Positions 1-11,830 of a DNA stretch of 64,000 bases are shown here, piece by piece (within the stretch, counting starts at the first letter, position 1; every line of letters begins with the position of its first letter). The stretch covers positions 76,781,754 through 76,845,753 of the forward strand of contig NC_044989.1 in the NCBI RefSeq assembly GCF_008728515.1, read 5' to 3'. The position numbers and the translations under genes were made by a program. Origin of the DNA: Papio anubis. Lineage: Eukaryota; Chordata; Mammalia; Primates; Cercopithecidae. The notes beneath the pieces are model-generated. The model searched no databases and was not told where the DNA came from. It worked only from the letters and a program-made list of their open reading frames with translations.

Positions 1-158
1 AGTCCCATCTGCTCGGGAGGCTGAGGCAGGACAATTGCTTGAACTGGGGAGGTGGAGGGTACAGTGAGCTGAGATTGTGCCACTGCACTCCAGCCTGGGC
101 AACAAGGTGAGACTCTGTCTCAAATAAAAAGTAAATAAATAAATAATAATAAATAAAA
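1..158 (+). mobile_element. Alu, 3' part only (cut by window edge)
   Basis: The right half of a sense-strand Alu is visible: the GGGAGGCTGAGGCAGGA block, the GCCACTGCACTCCAGCCTGGG block and GAGACTCTGTCTC, followed by an A-rich tail that has decayed to AAAT repeats. The left part lies outside the window. The decayed tail suggests it is not a very young copy. Confidence 0.93.
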
Positions 159-1834
159 GATAACAAAGAAATCCAAGAGGCACTTGGATTTCTTCATAAG
201 CACCAAGACTTATGAAGAGGTCTCCACACATTAAATTATTCAACAGATAGCACAATCAAAAATGTGAATGAGAAAGGACAAGTGTATTTCTCTGGTGAAT
301 AAATGAGAGAAAAGTCGTAGTCTAAATAGAAGGCAAGTAAAATGTAATTTGACTCAGATAATTTTATGGATTGTATTTGATCTTGATCCTTGGCATATTA
401 TCTTTTTATTGTCAGAAGGTTGGTGACTTTAGATGATAGCATCTTATGCATGGATTCAAGATAACCATAACAAGAATAATCCAAAGTTGTACCTTGAGGG
501 TACAGCTCAAGGGTAGAACATTTGGCTGCAAAATGGTACCTCTAAAGCATGTGAAGGGAGTGGATTTGGAACAGAGGTTATAATTTTATAACTTGATGTT
601 TTAATATGATATAAAATTGTTATCAGTTGAATACAGTTTATTTTAGGGTTTAAAAAGTAAACTTTTAATAACAGTTATGACAAAGGAAAAAATAGAAGCA
701 GAAATACGCATGAAAAAATTAGGTTCAAAAGACTTATCATTTGCAATAATTGCTTTTGACAACAGAAAACAACACTTATGCTCAAGGTGATATTTTTCAG
801 TGAAAGAACTATTTGAAATACATTCATTTTCTTCTCATTAATTCTGCCTCCCAATTAACTTGTAATTTTATGTCCTAGGAAAGGTAGTGAAGTCAAGTGT
901 TTTGTTTTTTTTTAAGTGTCAGGAGATGCAAAAACCACAAAAGAGAGAAGTTATGTATTAGTTCTTTTTATTTCACTTTCTTATTTTCACATAGCAAACA
1001 AACTATCCAGAAAAAGAAAAAATAGCTAAATAAACTTCATATGGAATAAAAAGCAGAATTTTGTTTAATAGTTAAAGGAGAAATAACACTCTTTGTTGAG
1101 ACCCATAAAGGTAAATTTTGTTTCTGTCAAAATCCTCTGCTTTCTGAATTTTTCCATTTGTCCAAAGTAAAATAGCTTAAATGTTTGGAGAAGCACCCTC
1201 CTTAAGAACTGCGCTATGATTTTTAATATTAAAAATATTTAACTTATCAAGAATTCTTTGCCTAGTAATTGGCTAGGAAAAACTATTTTTTAATAAAATT
1301 ATTTTAAATGTCATTATACATTGTTTTTCTGGTACATAAAACATAATATTATAAAATTGTGCATTTAAGGAAGTAGAATACTAAGCTCTTCAGAAAAATT
1401 TTATAGAAATCATACAAAAATACCATGTGCTTCCCAAGAAATGTAAAGTGAAATGGCATTGCCTTTAGTTTTCTGTTCCTCATGCTCATTTTCACTTTAT
1501 TCTTGTCTAGATTCCTTTAACCTAAATTTGTTTTATCCTTCTCAAAAATTCTTAACATTTTAGTCACATAATTTTACTTTTGAATTGGAGAAAAATTTTT
1601 TTTGGTAGCGCCGGCTACATTTGCAGTAAAAAAGTTACTTAGTTTGTTTTAATTTAAACTACCCCCTAAAACTGCCAATTAATCATAAATATATCCATCT
1701 GATAAGATACCTATTTTACTGCAGTGAAAAAACAAAATATTTATGATCTTGTACTAGAGTGTAGTCTACCTTCCCCTCCACCCATCTCTTTTAATTCAGA
1801 TCCTATTTTCTCCCTCTCTTTCCAATATATTGTC
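159..1834. other. AT-rich anonymous DNA, no gene seen
   Basis: Very AT-rich sequence with no recognisable repeat, RNA gene or sustained coding frame. Short homopolymer runs are present but nothing larger is organised. Confidence 0.5.
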
Positions 1835-2175
1835 ATTACTGAAGCCTCCTTGCTGTGTCTTGAAAAGGCTAAACAAAATGCATTTACATTTCCTGTGCTT
1901 GGGAACTTTGCCCCACATTCTCATGTGGCTCACTCCCCATTTCTTTCCTTCATCAGAGAGACTTCCCTGATCACTCTTCTCACATCACCCCTACCCCACC
2001 AGGACCAATTCACTGAGCCCTGCTTCCCTCTGTCTTCCTTAAATTGCTTTAATTTTCTTTGCAACACATATCCTCTGGCCTTGTACATTTTATTTGTTTT
2101 ATATACTGTTACTTCCCTCCTACCAGCATGTTAACACCTGGAGGGTAGATGCTATGTTCAGTTCACTGCTTTTTG
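1835..2175 (+). mobile_element. L2 (LINE-2) fragment, C-terminal ORF end and 3' UTR
   Basis: The segment follows the L2 3' end in order: a GAAGCCTCCTTGCTGTGTCT-like block, CTTTGCCCCACATTC, CACTCCCCATTTCTTTCCTTC, GACTTCCCTGATCAC, and finally the ACACCTGGAGGGTAGATG-to-GTTCACTGC region. An open frame of 136 codons at 1724-2134 overlaps it. It is a repeat reading frame with no ATG start and is not called as a gene. The L2 appears to resume at 2466. Confidence 0.65.
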
Positions 2176-2465
2176 AGATGCTTTTTGCTTCTTCTACCCT
2201 ACTGTTTTCCCTCCCCTCCCTCCTTTCTGTTTTACACCAATGATCACAAGCAAGTGTGGAGAAAAGAGGAACCAGGGCAAGTTCGGGTCACAGACAACAA
2301 TAACTTCTTGACCTAAAACCACAAAAACACATAATTGACCAGCCCCTAGTCCATAAAAACAATGACCTTGCATTAATGTGAATGTTACCTGGATGCCCCT
2401 TGATATGCCACAGTTCCTCAATGCTGTTAACCTCTATTCAAGTCACTGAAATAATTTTCTTTTGA
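2176..2465. other. Unassigned segment interrupting the L2
   Basis: About 290 bases separate the two L2 pieces and do not look like L2. They begin with a pyrimidine-rich run (CCCTCCCCTCCCTCC) and then read as ordinary sequence. It could be an old insertion I cannot name. Confidence 0.35.
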
Positions 2466-2541
2466 TAGCTGTGTATTTTGCCCCTTGAAGAGTGTCAGAT
2501 ATATAATAGGGGCTCAATAAATATCTGTTAAGAAATATTTG
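2466..2541 (+). mobile_element. L2 terminal fragment
   Basis: The segment has the L2 tail, with AGTGTCAGATATATAATAGG and then GGCTCAATAAATATCTGTTA. This is a decayed version of the conserved L2 ending with its AATAAA. It is collinear with the fragment ending at 2175. Confidence 0.6.
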
Positions 2542-2589
2542 TTTATATCCTTCCTGATGGAATCATAATGTCCCTACCATTTGAAGCAA

Positions 2590-3705
2590 ACTTTTTACTG
2601 CCTAATTTCATTTCATTAAATTTTTCTCTCTTATAGCATACTTTTAATAGTTACATATTCTACTTATGAACATAAAATTTCTTCATCCAGTTTCTCTTAT
2701 TTAGATGTTATTGCTGTTACGAATAACGCTGCTGTGAATTGCATGTAGCTGAAATTTTGACCTCACCCTTGGCATCCCTTCATGAGGCCTAAGCTCCTCT
2801 AGATCACACCACTGTGTGTATGTGCGTGTCCATACTGTCTCCTAAAGCAGTTGAGGTTAGAAGGTATTAGCTAGAAAGCTGTACAGCTTATAAATAGCAA
2901 CTTGAAATTTAGCTACTACATTTAGTTGAGTATTTAAGAGTATGATAGGCATATTACTACCTATTTCAAACATGATTACTGGGAAAGATACATTTTCCTT
3001 GCTGAACTAGAGACTGTTGACAATTCTGCAAACTGTTTTGTGCCATTAAATTGATGCAAGATCTGCCCAGTGTGGTGAGAAAATAATCCACAACCCCCCT
3101 TGCCTCTTTTTCTTGTGAGCTTCCCAATTGTTTTCATATACTTCTATCCATAATGTATTATCTGTTTCTTTGTTAATAAAAAAATTCACTTTTAGCTTAT
3201 TTCTGGAGTTAAAATGCTAGTTCTTAAAAAAACAGTATTTCTCTTTGGGAATAAATTTCTAGGAGTGTAATACTGTGTCAAGGGGCATGATTTGGATAAA
3301 TGTCAACAAACTGACTTTCAACTGAGTGTCTGAATTTATTCTCCCACATGTATGTTATATGGTGCCATCCTCCCTCACTTTGATAAACAGCATTTATCAT
3401 TCTTTTTCACATTTTTCTAATGAAATTTCCTTCTTATCATAAATTTTATTTGATTACTTTTGAGATGGAACACTTTTATACATGCTTGCTGCACATTTTT
3501 GGTCTTTCAGAAGCTGTCTATTCAATCTCTAGATAATTTGTTTTTGGTTTTTAGTTTGTTCTATTTAAGGAATGTGTTGCAAATATTTTGTGGCATGTTG
3601 CCTGCCTTTGATGTTTTTGGTAGTTTTTTTTTTTTTCCTGGCCAATATTTAAACTTTATTTATGTCAAGTCTAGCTGTTTACTTGGGGATTTCCCTTTCC
3701 CCCCG
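2590..3705 (-). mobile_element. Old L1 (L1M-type) antisense remnant in two pieces
   Basis: Read on the plus strand, 2590-2745 and 3225-3705 follow the antisense of the L1 ORF2 C-terminal region. The first piece has TTACGAATAACGCTGCTGTG. The second has ATAAATTTCTAGGAGTGTAA, then the ATTCTCCCACATGTATG region and the GCAAATATTTTGTGGCATGT region. Bases 2746-3224 between them are not L1 and may be an insertion or a replaced stretch. Heavy divergence means no frame survives. Confidence 0.6.
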
Positions 3706-3761
3706 ACCGCCAGCTTGGGCATAGGTTTAGGCTAGCTTCCTCCATTCTTTCGCTTGCACAT

Positions 3762-4140
3762 TGTACTAGTCCTCTTGGGCTGCCATAACAAAATACCACC
3801 AACTGGATGGATTAAGCAGTGGAAGTTTATATTACCACAGTTGTGGAGGATGATAGTTCCAAACTGAGGTACCAGTAGGGCTGGTTTCTGGTGAGACTGC
3901 TCTTCCTGGTTTGTAGAGACTGCCTCCTTGCTGTGATCTCATATGGCCTTTCCTCTGTGCACACAGAGAGAAGAATCTCTGGTGTTTCTTCTTTTTCTCA
4001 TGAAGACATCCGATTAAGGCCCACCCATATGACCTCACTTAACCTTAAGTAAAGTTGAGGCTTTAAAAACCCTACCTCCAAATGCATCACATTAAGGTTA
4101 GGGCTTCAATATGATTCCAAAGCACACATATAACCATCTG
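3762..4140 (-). mobile_element. MaLR-type LTR (MLT1/MST-like), antisense
   Basis: The plus strand starts with TACTAGTCCTCTTGGGCTGC and CATAACAAAATACCACCAAC, the inverted 3' end common to MaLR LTRs. It continues through TTCTGGTGAGACTGCTCTTCC and ends near CCTACCTCCAAATGCATCAC. This order is the reverse complement of an MLT1/MSTD-like LTR. The subfamily is not resolved. A 68-codon antisense frame here is incidental. Confidence 0.6.
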
Positions 4141-4611
4141 TATATTCTAATAGCAGTTTTGGCTTTGATATCTTAAATTTCAATATTTAATCTACCATGG
4201 ATGCTCTTGTGAAGGGGCATAAAAACAGCAAAGAAACTGACCACGGCGAGACACCTGCAGGAGCTCTGCCCCTGAAACTCTGAGGCCTCCTCTTAATATA
4301 GGCTGTGTTTTCCAGAGAAATCTAAACCTGCCTGGTCTCCCAAGTTATTCACCATGGTTCTTTCTTCTTTTCTCTTATCCTGTGTGTGTGTGTTGAATAT
4401 ATTTGCATGGTTATCAGTGTGTGAAAGTCTGGAAATAAACTGTGAATTTGAAAGCATTTAATTGGCCACTGAGTGATCGTGAAACCTCTTGGTTCTTGGT
4501 CAAAGTTAGCACAATTAAGTAGATTCAAACCTGACTTGAAGCCCCTCTCCCACCCACTGCCTCCAAGAAAGAACATTCTAGGGCTGGATGGCTTTACTGT
4601 TTAATTTTATG
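4141..4611. other. Anonymous DNA between two repeats
   Basis: No family recognised. A short TG run (near 4381) is the only local simple repeat. Small open frames here have no supporting features. Confidence 0.4.
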
Positions 4612-7135
4612 AATATTTAAGGAGGAATTAATATCAATTCAATAGATATTTCTTCAAAAAATAGAAGAAATAGAAAGGATTCTTAGTTTATATTGTGAGA
4701 CCAGATTTACTGTAATATCTAATTCAGACAAAGACATTTAAGAAATTAAAGCCACACTTAAACCTGAATGCAAAAAATTTCAACAAAATATCAGCTAATA
4801 TGATCTAGCAATATATAAAAAGGATATCACTAAAATGTGAAATTTATCCCAGGAATGCAAAGCTAGTATAACATTGAAAAATCACTCAATGTATTTCATC
4901 ATCTCAACAGATCAAAAAAAGGAAAGCTGTATGGTCATCTGAAGAGATACAGAAAGAGCCTTCAATGAAATTCAATATCTATTTATGATAAAAATCCTCA
5001 GTAAACTAAGAATAGAAGGCTACCTCCTCAATCTGATAAGGGCATATATGAAAACCCTACAGCTACCATTATACTGAATGCTGAAAAACTAAATTGTTTT
5101 ACCATAAGAATGGAAAAGAGAAATGAGTTCCTCTCTTATCCTCCTACTGGACATCTTTACGAAGCTCTTGGCCAGTATAAGGCCAAATAATAAATAAATA
5201 AGTGGATACTGACTGTAAAAGAAGGAATAAAACACCCATTCATGGACATGATCATCTACACAGAAAACCTCAAGGAATCTCACAAAAGCTCCTGGAACCA
5301 AAAAGTGAGTCTAGCTATGTCACAATACATAAGACCAACAATAAAAAATCAAACATATTTCTCTGTGCAAACAATGACTAATTGGATATTGAAATAGAAA
5401 AACAGTATCAATAGAATAAGGCAAATACCTTTAAGTCTATCATAATATGAACAGCATGTGCATGCTGAAAATTATAAAACACTGATGAAAAAGTGAAATA
5501 AAAAGATTTTATAAATGGAAAAATAAAAGTGTTTATTAATTGGAACACTTAATATTGCTAAAATTTCAGTTCTATCCATATTAATCTATGAAGTTAACAG
5601 AATCCAATCAAAATCACAGAAAACTATTTTATAGATCATGACAAGCTGATTTTAAAATCTATATAAAAAGACAAAAGAACTGAAATAATTTTGAACAAGA
5701 ACAAGATCAGAAGACTAACAATATATAATTTCAAAACTTACTATAAAACTACAGCAATCAAAACTGGTATTTTTGAAGAAATAGTCACATAGATTAATAA
5801 AAGAGAACAGTAAACACAGAGTAAGACCCATATGCATTGTATCAGATAATATTTGGCAAAATTGCTAATATAAAGGATAGTCAAAGAAATGGTGCTAGAA
5901 CATTAAAAGTTGAACTTTGCCCTTCAACTTCAAACATTAAATAATAATCAACTCAAATTGGATCATAAACCTAAATGTAAGATTAAAATTATAAAACTAT
6001 TGGATAAAAACATCTGTGAGTCATCGTATTAGGCAAAGTTCCATAGATATGACACCCAAAGCACATTCCATATAATCAAAATATTAAGCATGCCCCCTAA
6101 GACAAAGGGGCTAAGACAAAGGGGCATATTGAAAAATTTAAGGTCTTCAAAATTAAGAAAACTTCTTTTTGAAAGATGCTGCTAAGAGAAGAAAAAACAA
6201 GCTACAAAGAGAATATATATGCAAATTCTATCAAGCTAAATAACTAAAAAACAAACAGCTGATTAGCAAATGGGCCAATGGTTTGAACAGACACTTCACC
6301 AAAGAAGATATACAGATGGCAAACTAACCCACGAAAAGATGCTCAAATAGTACGAAAATGCAAATTAAAAATTACAATGAGACATCACTGCATACCCATT
6401 GGAACGGCTGAACAAAACAGAACAAAACAACAAACTGACAATACCAAGTGCTGCTGAGGATGTAGGGCATTTGCAATCCTCATATATTATTGGTGGGAAT
6501 GCAAAATGGTATAGCCACTTTGGAAAACCATTTGGTTGTGTCTTATAGAGTTAAATATACACTTGCTCTATGACTTAGCCAGCCATTCTACACCTAGGAA
6601 ATTACTGAAAAGAAATGAGAAGTTACAGTCACACAAAAATCTTTATGCAAATATTAGCAGTGGCTTTGCTTGTAATGTCAAAAAGTAAAAACAAATTCCA
6701 AATATCTTTCAACTTAGGACAGGATAAGAAAACTGTGATACAACCGTTTAATGGAATACCATTCAGCAATGAAATGGAGTATACTGATGAATACTAAATG
6801 TATTATTATACTAAGGGAACAAGTCAGACTCAAAACACTACATACTTATAATTTTATTCATATGATATTCCACCAAGACAAAAATTAGGATATCAAAAAT
6901 AGATGAGTAGTTAATAGATATTGAAATGATGGGAGGGGTTAGCTACATAGAGTCAAAACTAGGGAACTGGGGAAAATGATGGGACTTTTCTTTATATTAA
7001 TTGTAGTAATATGTACCTGATTACACACATTTGTCTAAATTCAGAGAACACTACAATAGAAATAGTGCATTTCTCCTTATGGAAATTTTAAAAGTACATA
7101 AAATACAGTAAAGAAAAAAGAAATAAAAAAGACTT
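4612..7135 (+). mobile_element. Old L1 (L1M-type), ORF2 middle to 3' UTR, sense strand
   Basis: About 2.5 kb follows L1 ORF2 order on the plus strand. It contains the reverse-transcriptase region (TTTATCCCAGGAATGCAAAG, CTACAGCTACCATTATACTG), the region around GTGGGAATGCAAAATGGTAT, and the ORF2 end around TGGAATACCATTCAGCAATG. A degenerate 3' UTR follows, ending in an A-rich stretch near 7110. Many stops and indels break the frame; the longest residual frame is 60 codons at 6615-6797. A 15-bp tandem duplication lies within it near 6097. Confidence 0.8.
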
Positions 7136-7929
7136 AGGACAAACCAATAATACTTAGTTGTGAGCAATCTAAGTATGATTATATCAGTGCACTAGCCTTT
7201 AAAACTTTTACAAAATATATCAACAAATATACCTTCTTGTTTTTAAATGAATTTGGCAGGCCATATACAAACTATTGTGGTATATTTCAAATACCAAAAA
7301 ATGCTATTATAGGATCAAAAATTACTTTGGCACATATTTTTGAAGCAGTATCAAATATTTATAATAAAATAGTTTTCTATTATGACTAATTTTAATAAGA
7401 GTGTTATTTTGATGTTAATGGTGATGTTTACTGTTTAACATAAAGTAGTTCTTTTTTGTCATATTAAATAAATACCATTCTATCTCTGTTTTCCTAAAAA
7501 GATATTTTTGGAAATTATTTTGTATTCTATTGTCTTCCTCTTAATATTTATCCAATTGAACTGAAAGGTTTTCTATTCTGAGGAGATGTTATGATAAATT
7601 ATATTTGTTCATGTCATAATGCTACATATTCTTTGCTATCATGTATTTTGATATTATTTACCAACACTTTACTTAGGGGAAGAAAAGCAGACCATTTATT
7701 CAATCTAATTGTTTGTTAACTGGATTTCCAAGCAACTAAATTAACTGTATTTGCTGAGAGAAACACACCTTATCTACAGAGGCCCCTTAGCTGGAATTCT
7801 TTGGCAAAAAAATTACCTATAGTAAATAAGTAGAGGATCTATGAAGCATATTTCCCTTCTGAATGTTGCATTAACTATATAATATCTAGGGTATAAAATG
7901 GAGATATTTTATCACTTAAATGCTCTTTG
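7136..7929. other. AT-rich anonymous DNA
   Basis: Strongly AT-rich with no repeat family or gene signal that I can support. Confidence 0.45.
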
Positions 7930-8591
7930 TGTTACAGATAGTTAGATAGGCATGCGCAGGGCAGGAGAGGGCTCTTCCCCCCACCCACTAGGAATGTCAG
8001 GTGAAGGTTTGACAATTATCACACTACCTCTCTAAAGCCATGGAAAGACGATCTCCTAATGATCCACAGCTATTAATATTAAAGCGTTAATTAAATGCAG
8101 ATACCAGGGAGAAGAGACTTCCTGGGAATGCAGGGTTAAGAGACAAGATGGCGAGATATGACCTTCCGGGAACACTCTACCGGACAGAAGAAAGCCTCAG
8201 ATGGGCATACCTCTAACTTTCTAAACACACTGCAGCATGCCCATTTCCCAAGGGTAAGGAGGACTCTGTGCATGCAGGAAGCCCACCCTAAGGGAAGAAT
8301 CATGGGAAAGAGGCGAGCCTATAAAGTCTTTGGATTAGGGTTAAACAGGGCACTTGACCTTCAGGCATTTGACCTTCAGGTGCCCACTTGGGTCTCTTCC
8401 AAGTGAATTTTCCTTTCTTTCATTTACTAAAGCCTTTTAAAATAAACTTCCACTCCTGCTCTGAGACTTGTTTCGGTCTCTTCTTCTGCCTTATGCCCCT
8501 GTATGATTCTACAGCAACTTCAATTCTTTCTTCTGAGGAGTCAAGAATTAAAGTTGCTGCAGGCACGTACAGATAAGCTGCTGCTAACTCA
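7930..8591 (+). mobile_element. Solo retroviral LTR, ERV1-like
   Basis: The element opens with TGTTACAG and closes near CTAACTCA, matching the TG...CA form of an LTR. It has a TATA-like TATAAAG at 8321, a polyadenylation signal AATAAAC near 8441 followed by CTCTGAGACTTGTTTCGGTC, and a GC-richer body than its flanks. A short internal duplication of GACCTTCAGG occurs around 8356-8380. I see no internal retroviral region or primer binding site on either side, so it looks solitary. I suspect an LTR8-like family but cannot confirm it, and no target duplication is clear. Confidence 0.65.
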
Positions 8592-9085
8592 GGGTAACTT
8601 GGATAACTTCCAGTAGTAACACTTGGATATGAGGAACGCTATAAAACCTCATATTTTATTCTGAGACAGAGAGCATGTGTCTGATGTGACAACAAAGAAT
8701 TTGGGAGCCCTTGTGAAATTCTCTGGCTGCTTTGTCTGCCTTGGGATATCATATATCCTAAATTATTGGTAAAGATTGATCCTGGGTAAACACTGATTCC
8801 TGTGAATCTGATGTGACAATTTTATCCTTTGTGTTAACTCACCCTGTGATTTTATTAAAATAATATAAAAGGAATAAAACATAGTGTGATATTGTGAAAT
8901 ATGTATTTGTTCTTAGTCTCTGGTTCCTGAGATAAAGCTCCTAATATCCTTGTAGATAGGGATGCTAGGAGAATCTTTTTTATTTTTTTTAATATTTGGT
9001 CTTGTCCCCATTTCCTAGAACCCAGTTTCTAAAACTATTGAAATCTGTTAAGTGATTTAGTACTTTTTTATATGATAGTGAGATA
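8592..9085. other. Anonymous DNA between two LTRs
   Basis: No assignable repeat. A short TTTTTTATTTTTTTTAAT run lies near 8978. It may contain LTR-related sequence, but I cannot support that. Confidence 0.35.
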
Positions 9086-9743
9086 CTTGGTAGCTGGAGA
9101 CTCTTAGATGGCCTCAGGATACAGGTTGCTTATCAGGGGAACCAACCATGTGAGTAGATGGTTAGAACTTTCAGTCCCATCTCCAACTTCCAGCGAGTAG
9201 AGGGCCTGAAGGTTGAATTAATCACTGATGGCGAATGATATGAATCAATCATGCCTATGTAATAAAGCCTCCATAAAAACCTAAAAGGACAGAGTTCAGG
9301 AAACTTCCTGATAGCGGAACATGTGGCGTTTCCTAGAGGGTGGTGCACCTGGAGGAAGTATGAGGCTCTGGCACTCCTTCTCTGACCAGGCCTTATGCAC
9401 CTCTTTCATCTGGCTGTTCATCTGTATCCTTTGTAATATTCTTTGTAATAAATCAGTAAACATAAGTGTTGTTTGGATTTCTGTGAGTTGTCCTAGTCAA
9501 ATTAATTGAACCCAAGTAGGGGATCTCAAGAACCCCAGTTCATAGGGGATTGATCCAAAGCTCAGGTCATAAGCTGGGGCTTGTGATTGCCAGCTGAAAT
9601 GGGGGCAGTCTTGTGGCACTGAGTGCCTAACCTGTGGGATCTGATGCGATCTCCAGGTACATACTGTCAGAATTGAATTGGATCACAGGGCACCCATTTG
9701 GTGTCCACAGGCGAATTCCTTGGTGTTTGGATAAAAACCTTCA
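9086..9743 (+). mobile_element. LTR with ERVL-like 3' context, sense strand
   Basis: An LTR-like block carries CCTCCATAAAAACCTAAAAG, a GGGTGGTGCACCTGGAGGAA segment, the signal GTAATAAATCAGTAAAC, and the motif TTAATTGAACCCAAGTAGGG. These occur in order in a class of ERVL-type LTRs I recall. It is followed within 6 bases of a terminal TTCA by a leucine-tRNA-like primer binding site. The left boundary is uncertain and the family name is not assigned. Confidence 0.55.
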
Positions 9744-9749
9744 TAAATC

Positions 9750-9764
9750 TGGTGTCAGAAGTGT
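9750..9764 (+). other. Primer-binding-site remnant (leucine tRNA type)
   Basis: TGGTGTCAGAAGTG sits just after the LTR end at 9743. It matches the first 14 bases of the complement of the 3' end of a leucine tRNA, the same primer type seen at 26344 in this window. Almost no internal retroviral sequence can be recognised downstream. Confidence 0.5.
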
Positions 9765-10204
9765 GCTGTATGATAAGTGAGTGGGAGTAGGAAAAACACT
9801 TTAGTTGGCTTTTCCCATTTCTGAGATATAGATAAACAGATAATAACAAAGTGAACGAGATGAGCTATCCCCAGATGAGGAATAGAAGCATATTTCTGAA
9901 AGACAGAAAACTTACAGTGGAGTGGAGAAATAACCGGAGATTCTGACACATGTGATACCTGGGGGATGAGTTACAGCAAGGGAGGTTAGTTTTACATCCA
10001 AGATGTCAGGGTGACTTGGGCTGTGAAAATATTGGTGTTACATGGATGTTATTTGAGAATTCATATATGGAACAGTTGATCCCTTTTTTCACTCTTCTCA
10101 AAACCATCCATAGAATCCTGAGAAGCAGTAGGAATAGCAACATCAGTGACAGCAGCAAACTCTCATGTATTGCTGACCAAGAATGTGACATTAGAACATG
10201 ACAG
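9765..10204. other. Anonymous DNA after the LTR
   Basis: This may include a short internal retroviral remnant next to the primer site, but no gag-like frame is visible. Overlapping 60-67-codon frames on both strands are unsupported. Confidence 0.35.
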
Positions 10205-10412
10205 GTCACATTTCAATGCTTTATATATGTTAAGTTTTATCTTCACATATACTTCTAAGGTAGATACTATTATGAGGTATTCCTACAGTTCAGGAAACAA
10301 AAGCACAGAGAAGTTATATATTGTAACCAATACTCTGAAGAACTAGAATTTAAACCCAGGTAGTCTCACTCTAGAGTTCATGTTCTTTAACCACTGCAAT
10401 ATTTGTGTCTCT
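10205..10412 (-). mobile_element. MIR, antisense
   Basis: The plus strand reads as an inverted MIR: AGGTAGATACTATTATGAGG, then CAGAGAAGTTATATATTGTA, ATTTAAACCCAGGTAGTCTC, and TTCTTTAACCACTGCAATAT at the end. This order gives the minus orientation and a core region with clear identity. Confidence 0.75.
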
Positions 10413-10461
10413 ATCCACTCTGTCCTCCTGCAGCACAAAAGGTGACATCCTGGTTGATCAC

Positions 10462-10822
10462 CTGGGATAGTCAGTTTTATATGTCAATTTGGTTAGGCTA
10501 TAGTCCCCAGTTATTCAGTCAACCATAAATCTAGGGATTGCTGTGAAGATATTTTGTTCATGTGATTAACATACACAGTCAGTTGATTTTGGGGAAAGGG
10601 AATTATCTTTGATAACCTAGGTGGGCCTGGTTCAATCAGTTTAAAAAATTTAAAAGCAGAACTGAGGTTCCCATGAAGAAGGTAAAATTCTATCAATGGA
10701 ATGAAGCTTCTTCTCCTGTGTGAGACTTTCTAGATTGTACTTCTGGATGATCTCTCTTACAAATTTCAGACTTGCATAGCCAGCCTCAACAACTGTGTAA
10801 GCCAATTCTTTGCAATCTTTCT

Positions 10823-10866
<44 letters not shown>

Positions 10867-10918
10867 TCTTTCTCTATCTCAGGTTTCATTCCACGTTGTG
10901 GAACCCTGACCAATATAC
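10462..10918 (+). mobile_element. LTR-like medium-copy repeat with internal TC tract
   Basis: It starts with GTCAGTTTTATATGTCAATT, continues through AACCTAGGTGGGCCTGGTTC, GCCTCAACAACTGTGTAAGC and CAATTCTTTGCAATC, then a TC tract, and closes with GGAACCCTGACCAATATACC. This layout is that of a common repeat whose family I cannot name with certainty. Confidence 0.5.
10827..10880. repeat. (TC)n microsatellite
   Basis: About 54 bases of nearly pure CT dinucleotides, interrupted by one G and a few T substitutions. It lies where the surrounding repeat family normally carries a short simple repeat. Confidence 0.95.
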
Positions 10919-10989
10919 CATCCTAAAGTTTTCCAGATGACAGGTCTCAGCTATATAATCGAAGTTTTCAAATATTTAAAATATACGCC

Positions 10990-11830
10990 TAATATTAAAT
11001 ATTAGTAAATATCCAAGAATCACCGAATATTTTAAGAAAACTTGTAACTAAAAATAAAATTATAAAAGGACAACACACAAACCTCAGAGAATGCAGAAAG
11101 AATTCAGGAAATTGAAAAAAATTAAAAATAAACACTAATACTCTTTAATTAGTTTCCTCAGACGACCAAAAGGATGTTGAACAATGAAAGAATAAAGAAG
11201 AGCTAATGGAAATTAAAACATAAATGGTAAAATAAATATTCAACAGAATGTTCAGAAGATAAAACTAAAGAAATTTTGTATGTAGTATAGCAAAAAGAAA
11301 GGAGGATAAGAGAGAAAAATAGATAAAGTAAAAATCAATCCAGGAGGTCTAACTTGACATTCATGAGTTACAAAAAGAATTGAAGAGATAACAATAAGGA
11401 GAAAATTATAAAAGCTAAAATACAAGAAATGTCCTGGGGTGGAAGACGTAGTCTTAATTTTCAGAGGTGTCACTGAGTGTGTAGCATATTGAATGAGAAA
11501 GATAAACAGCTGGGCACATCAGTGAGAACATTAGAGATAAAAAAATTCTAAAAGAGAAAAAATTTTTGGAAGAAGTGTGGGGGAAAATAAAGCAGTATGC
11601 CACAAGAGACTAGAATCAGACAGGGATTATTATTTTCTTACCAGCAGCACAACATGCACTAGAAGAATTAGAATAAAGCTTCCAACCCTTGAGAGAAAGT
11701 TATTTCTACATACAATTTCATACTGGGCCAATCAATTGTAATGGCATTCTGGCAAGTAAGAAAAGAGGAAAAATGCCTTGTAACTACTCCATAGAAAGTT
11801 TCTTAAGCCTATGCAACAGTAAAACAAAGA
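10990..11830 (+). mobile_element. Degenerate L1/HAL1-like remnant
   Basis: This purine-rich sense strand contains TTCTAAAAGAGAAAAAATTT, ACTAGAATCAGACAGG, a CACTAGAAGAATTAGAATAAAG segment and ATTTCATACTGGGCCAATCA. In order these resemble the region downstream of ORF1 in HAL1 or old L1 elements. Divergence is high and boundaries are approximate. Confidence 0.4.
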
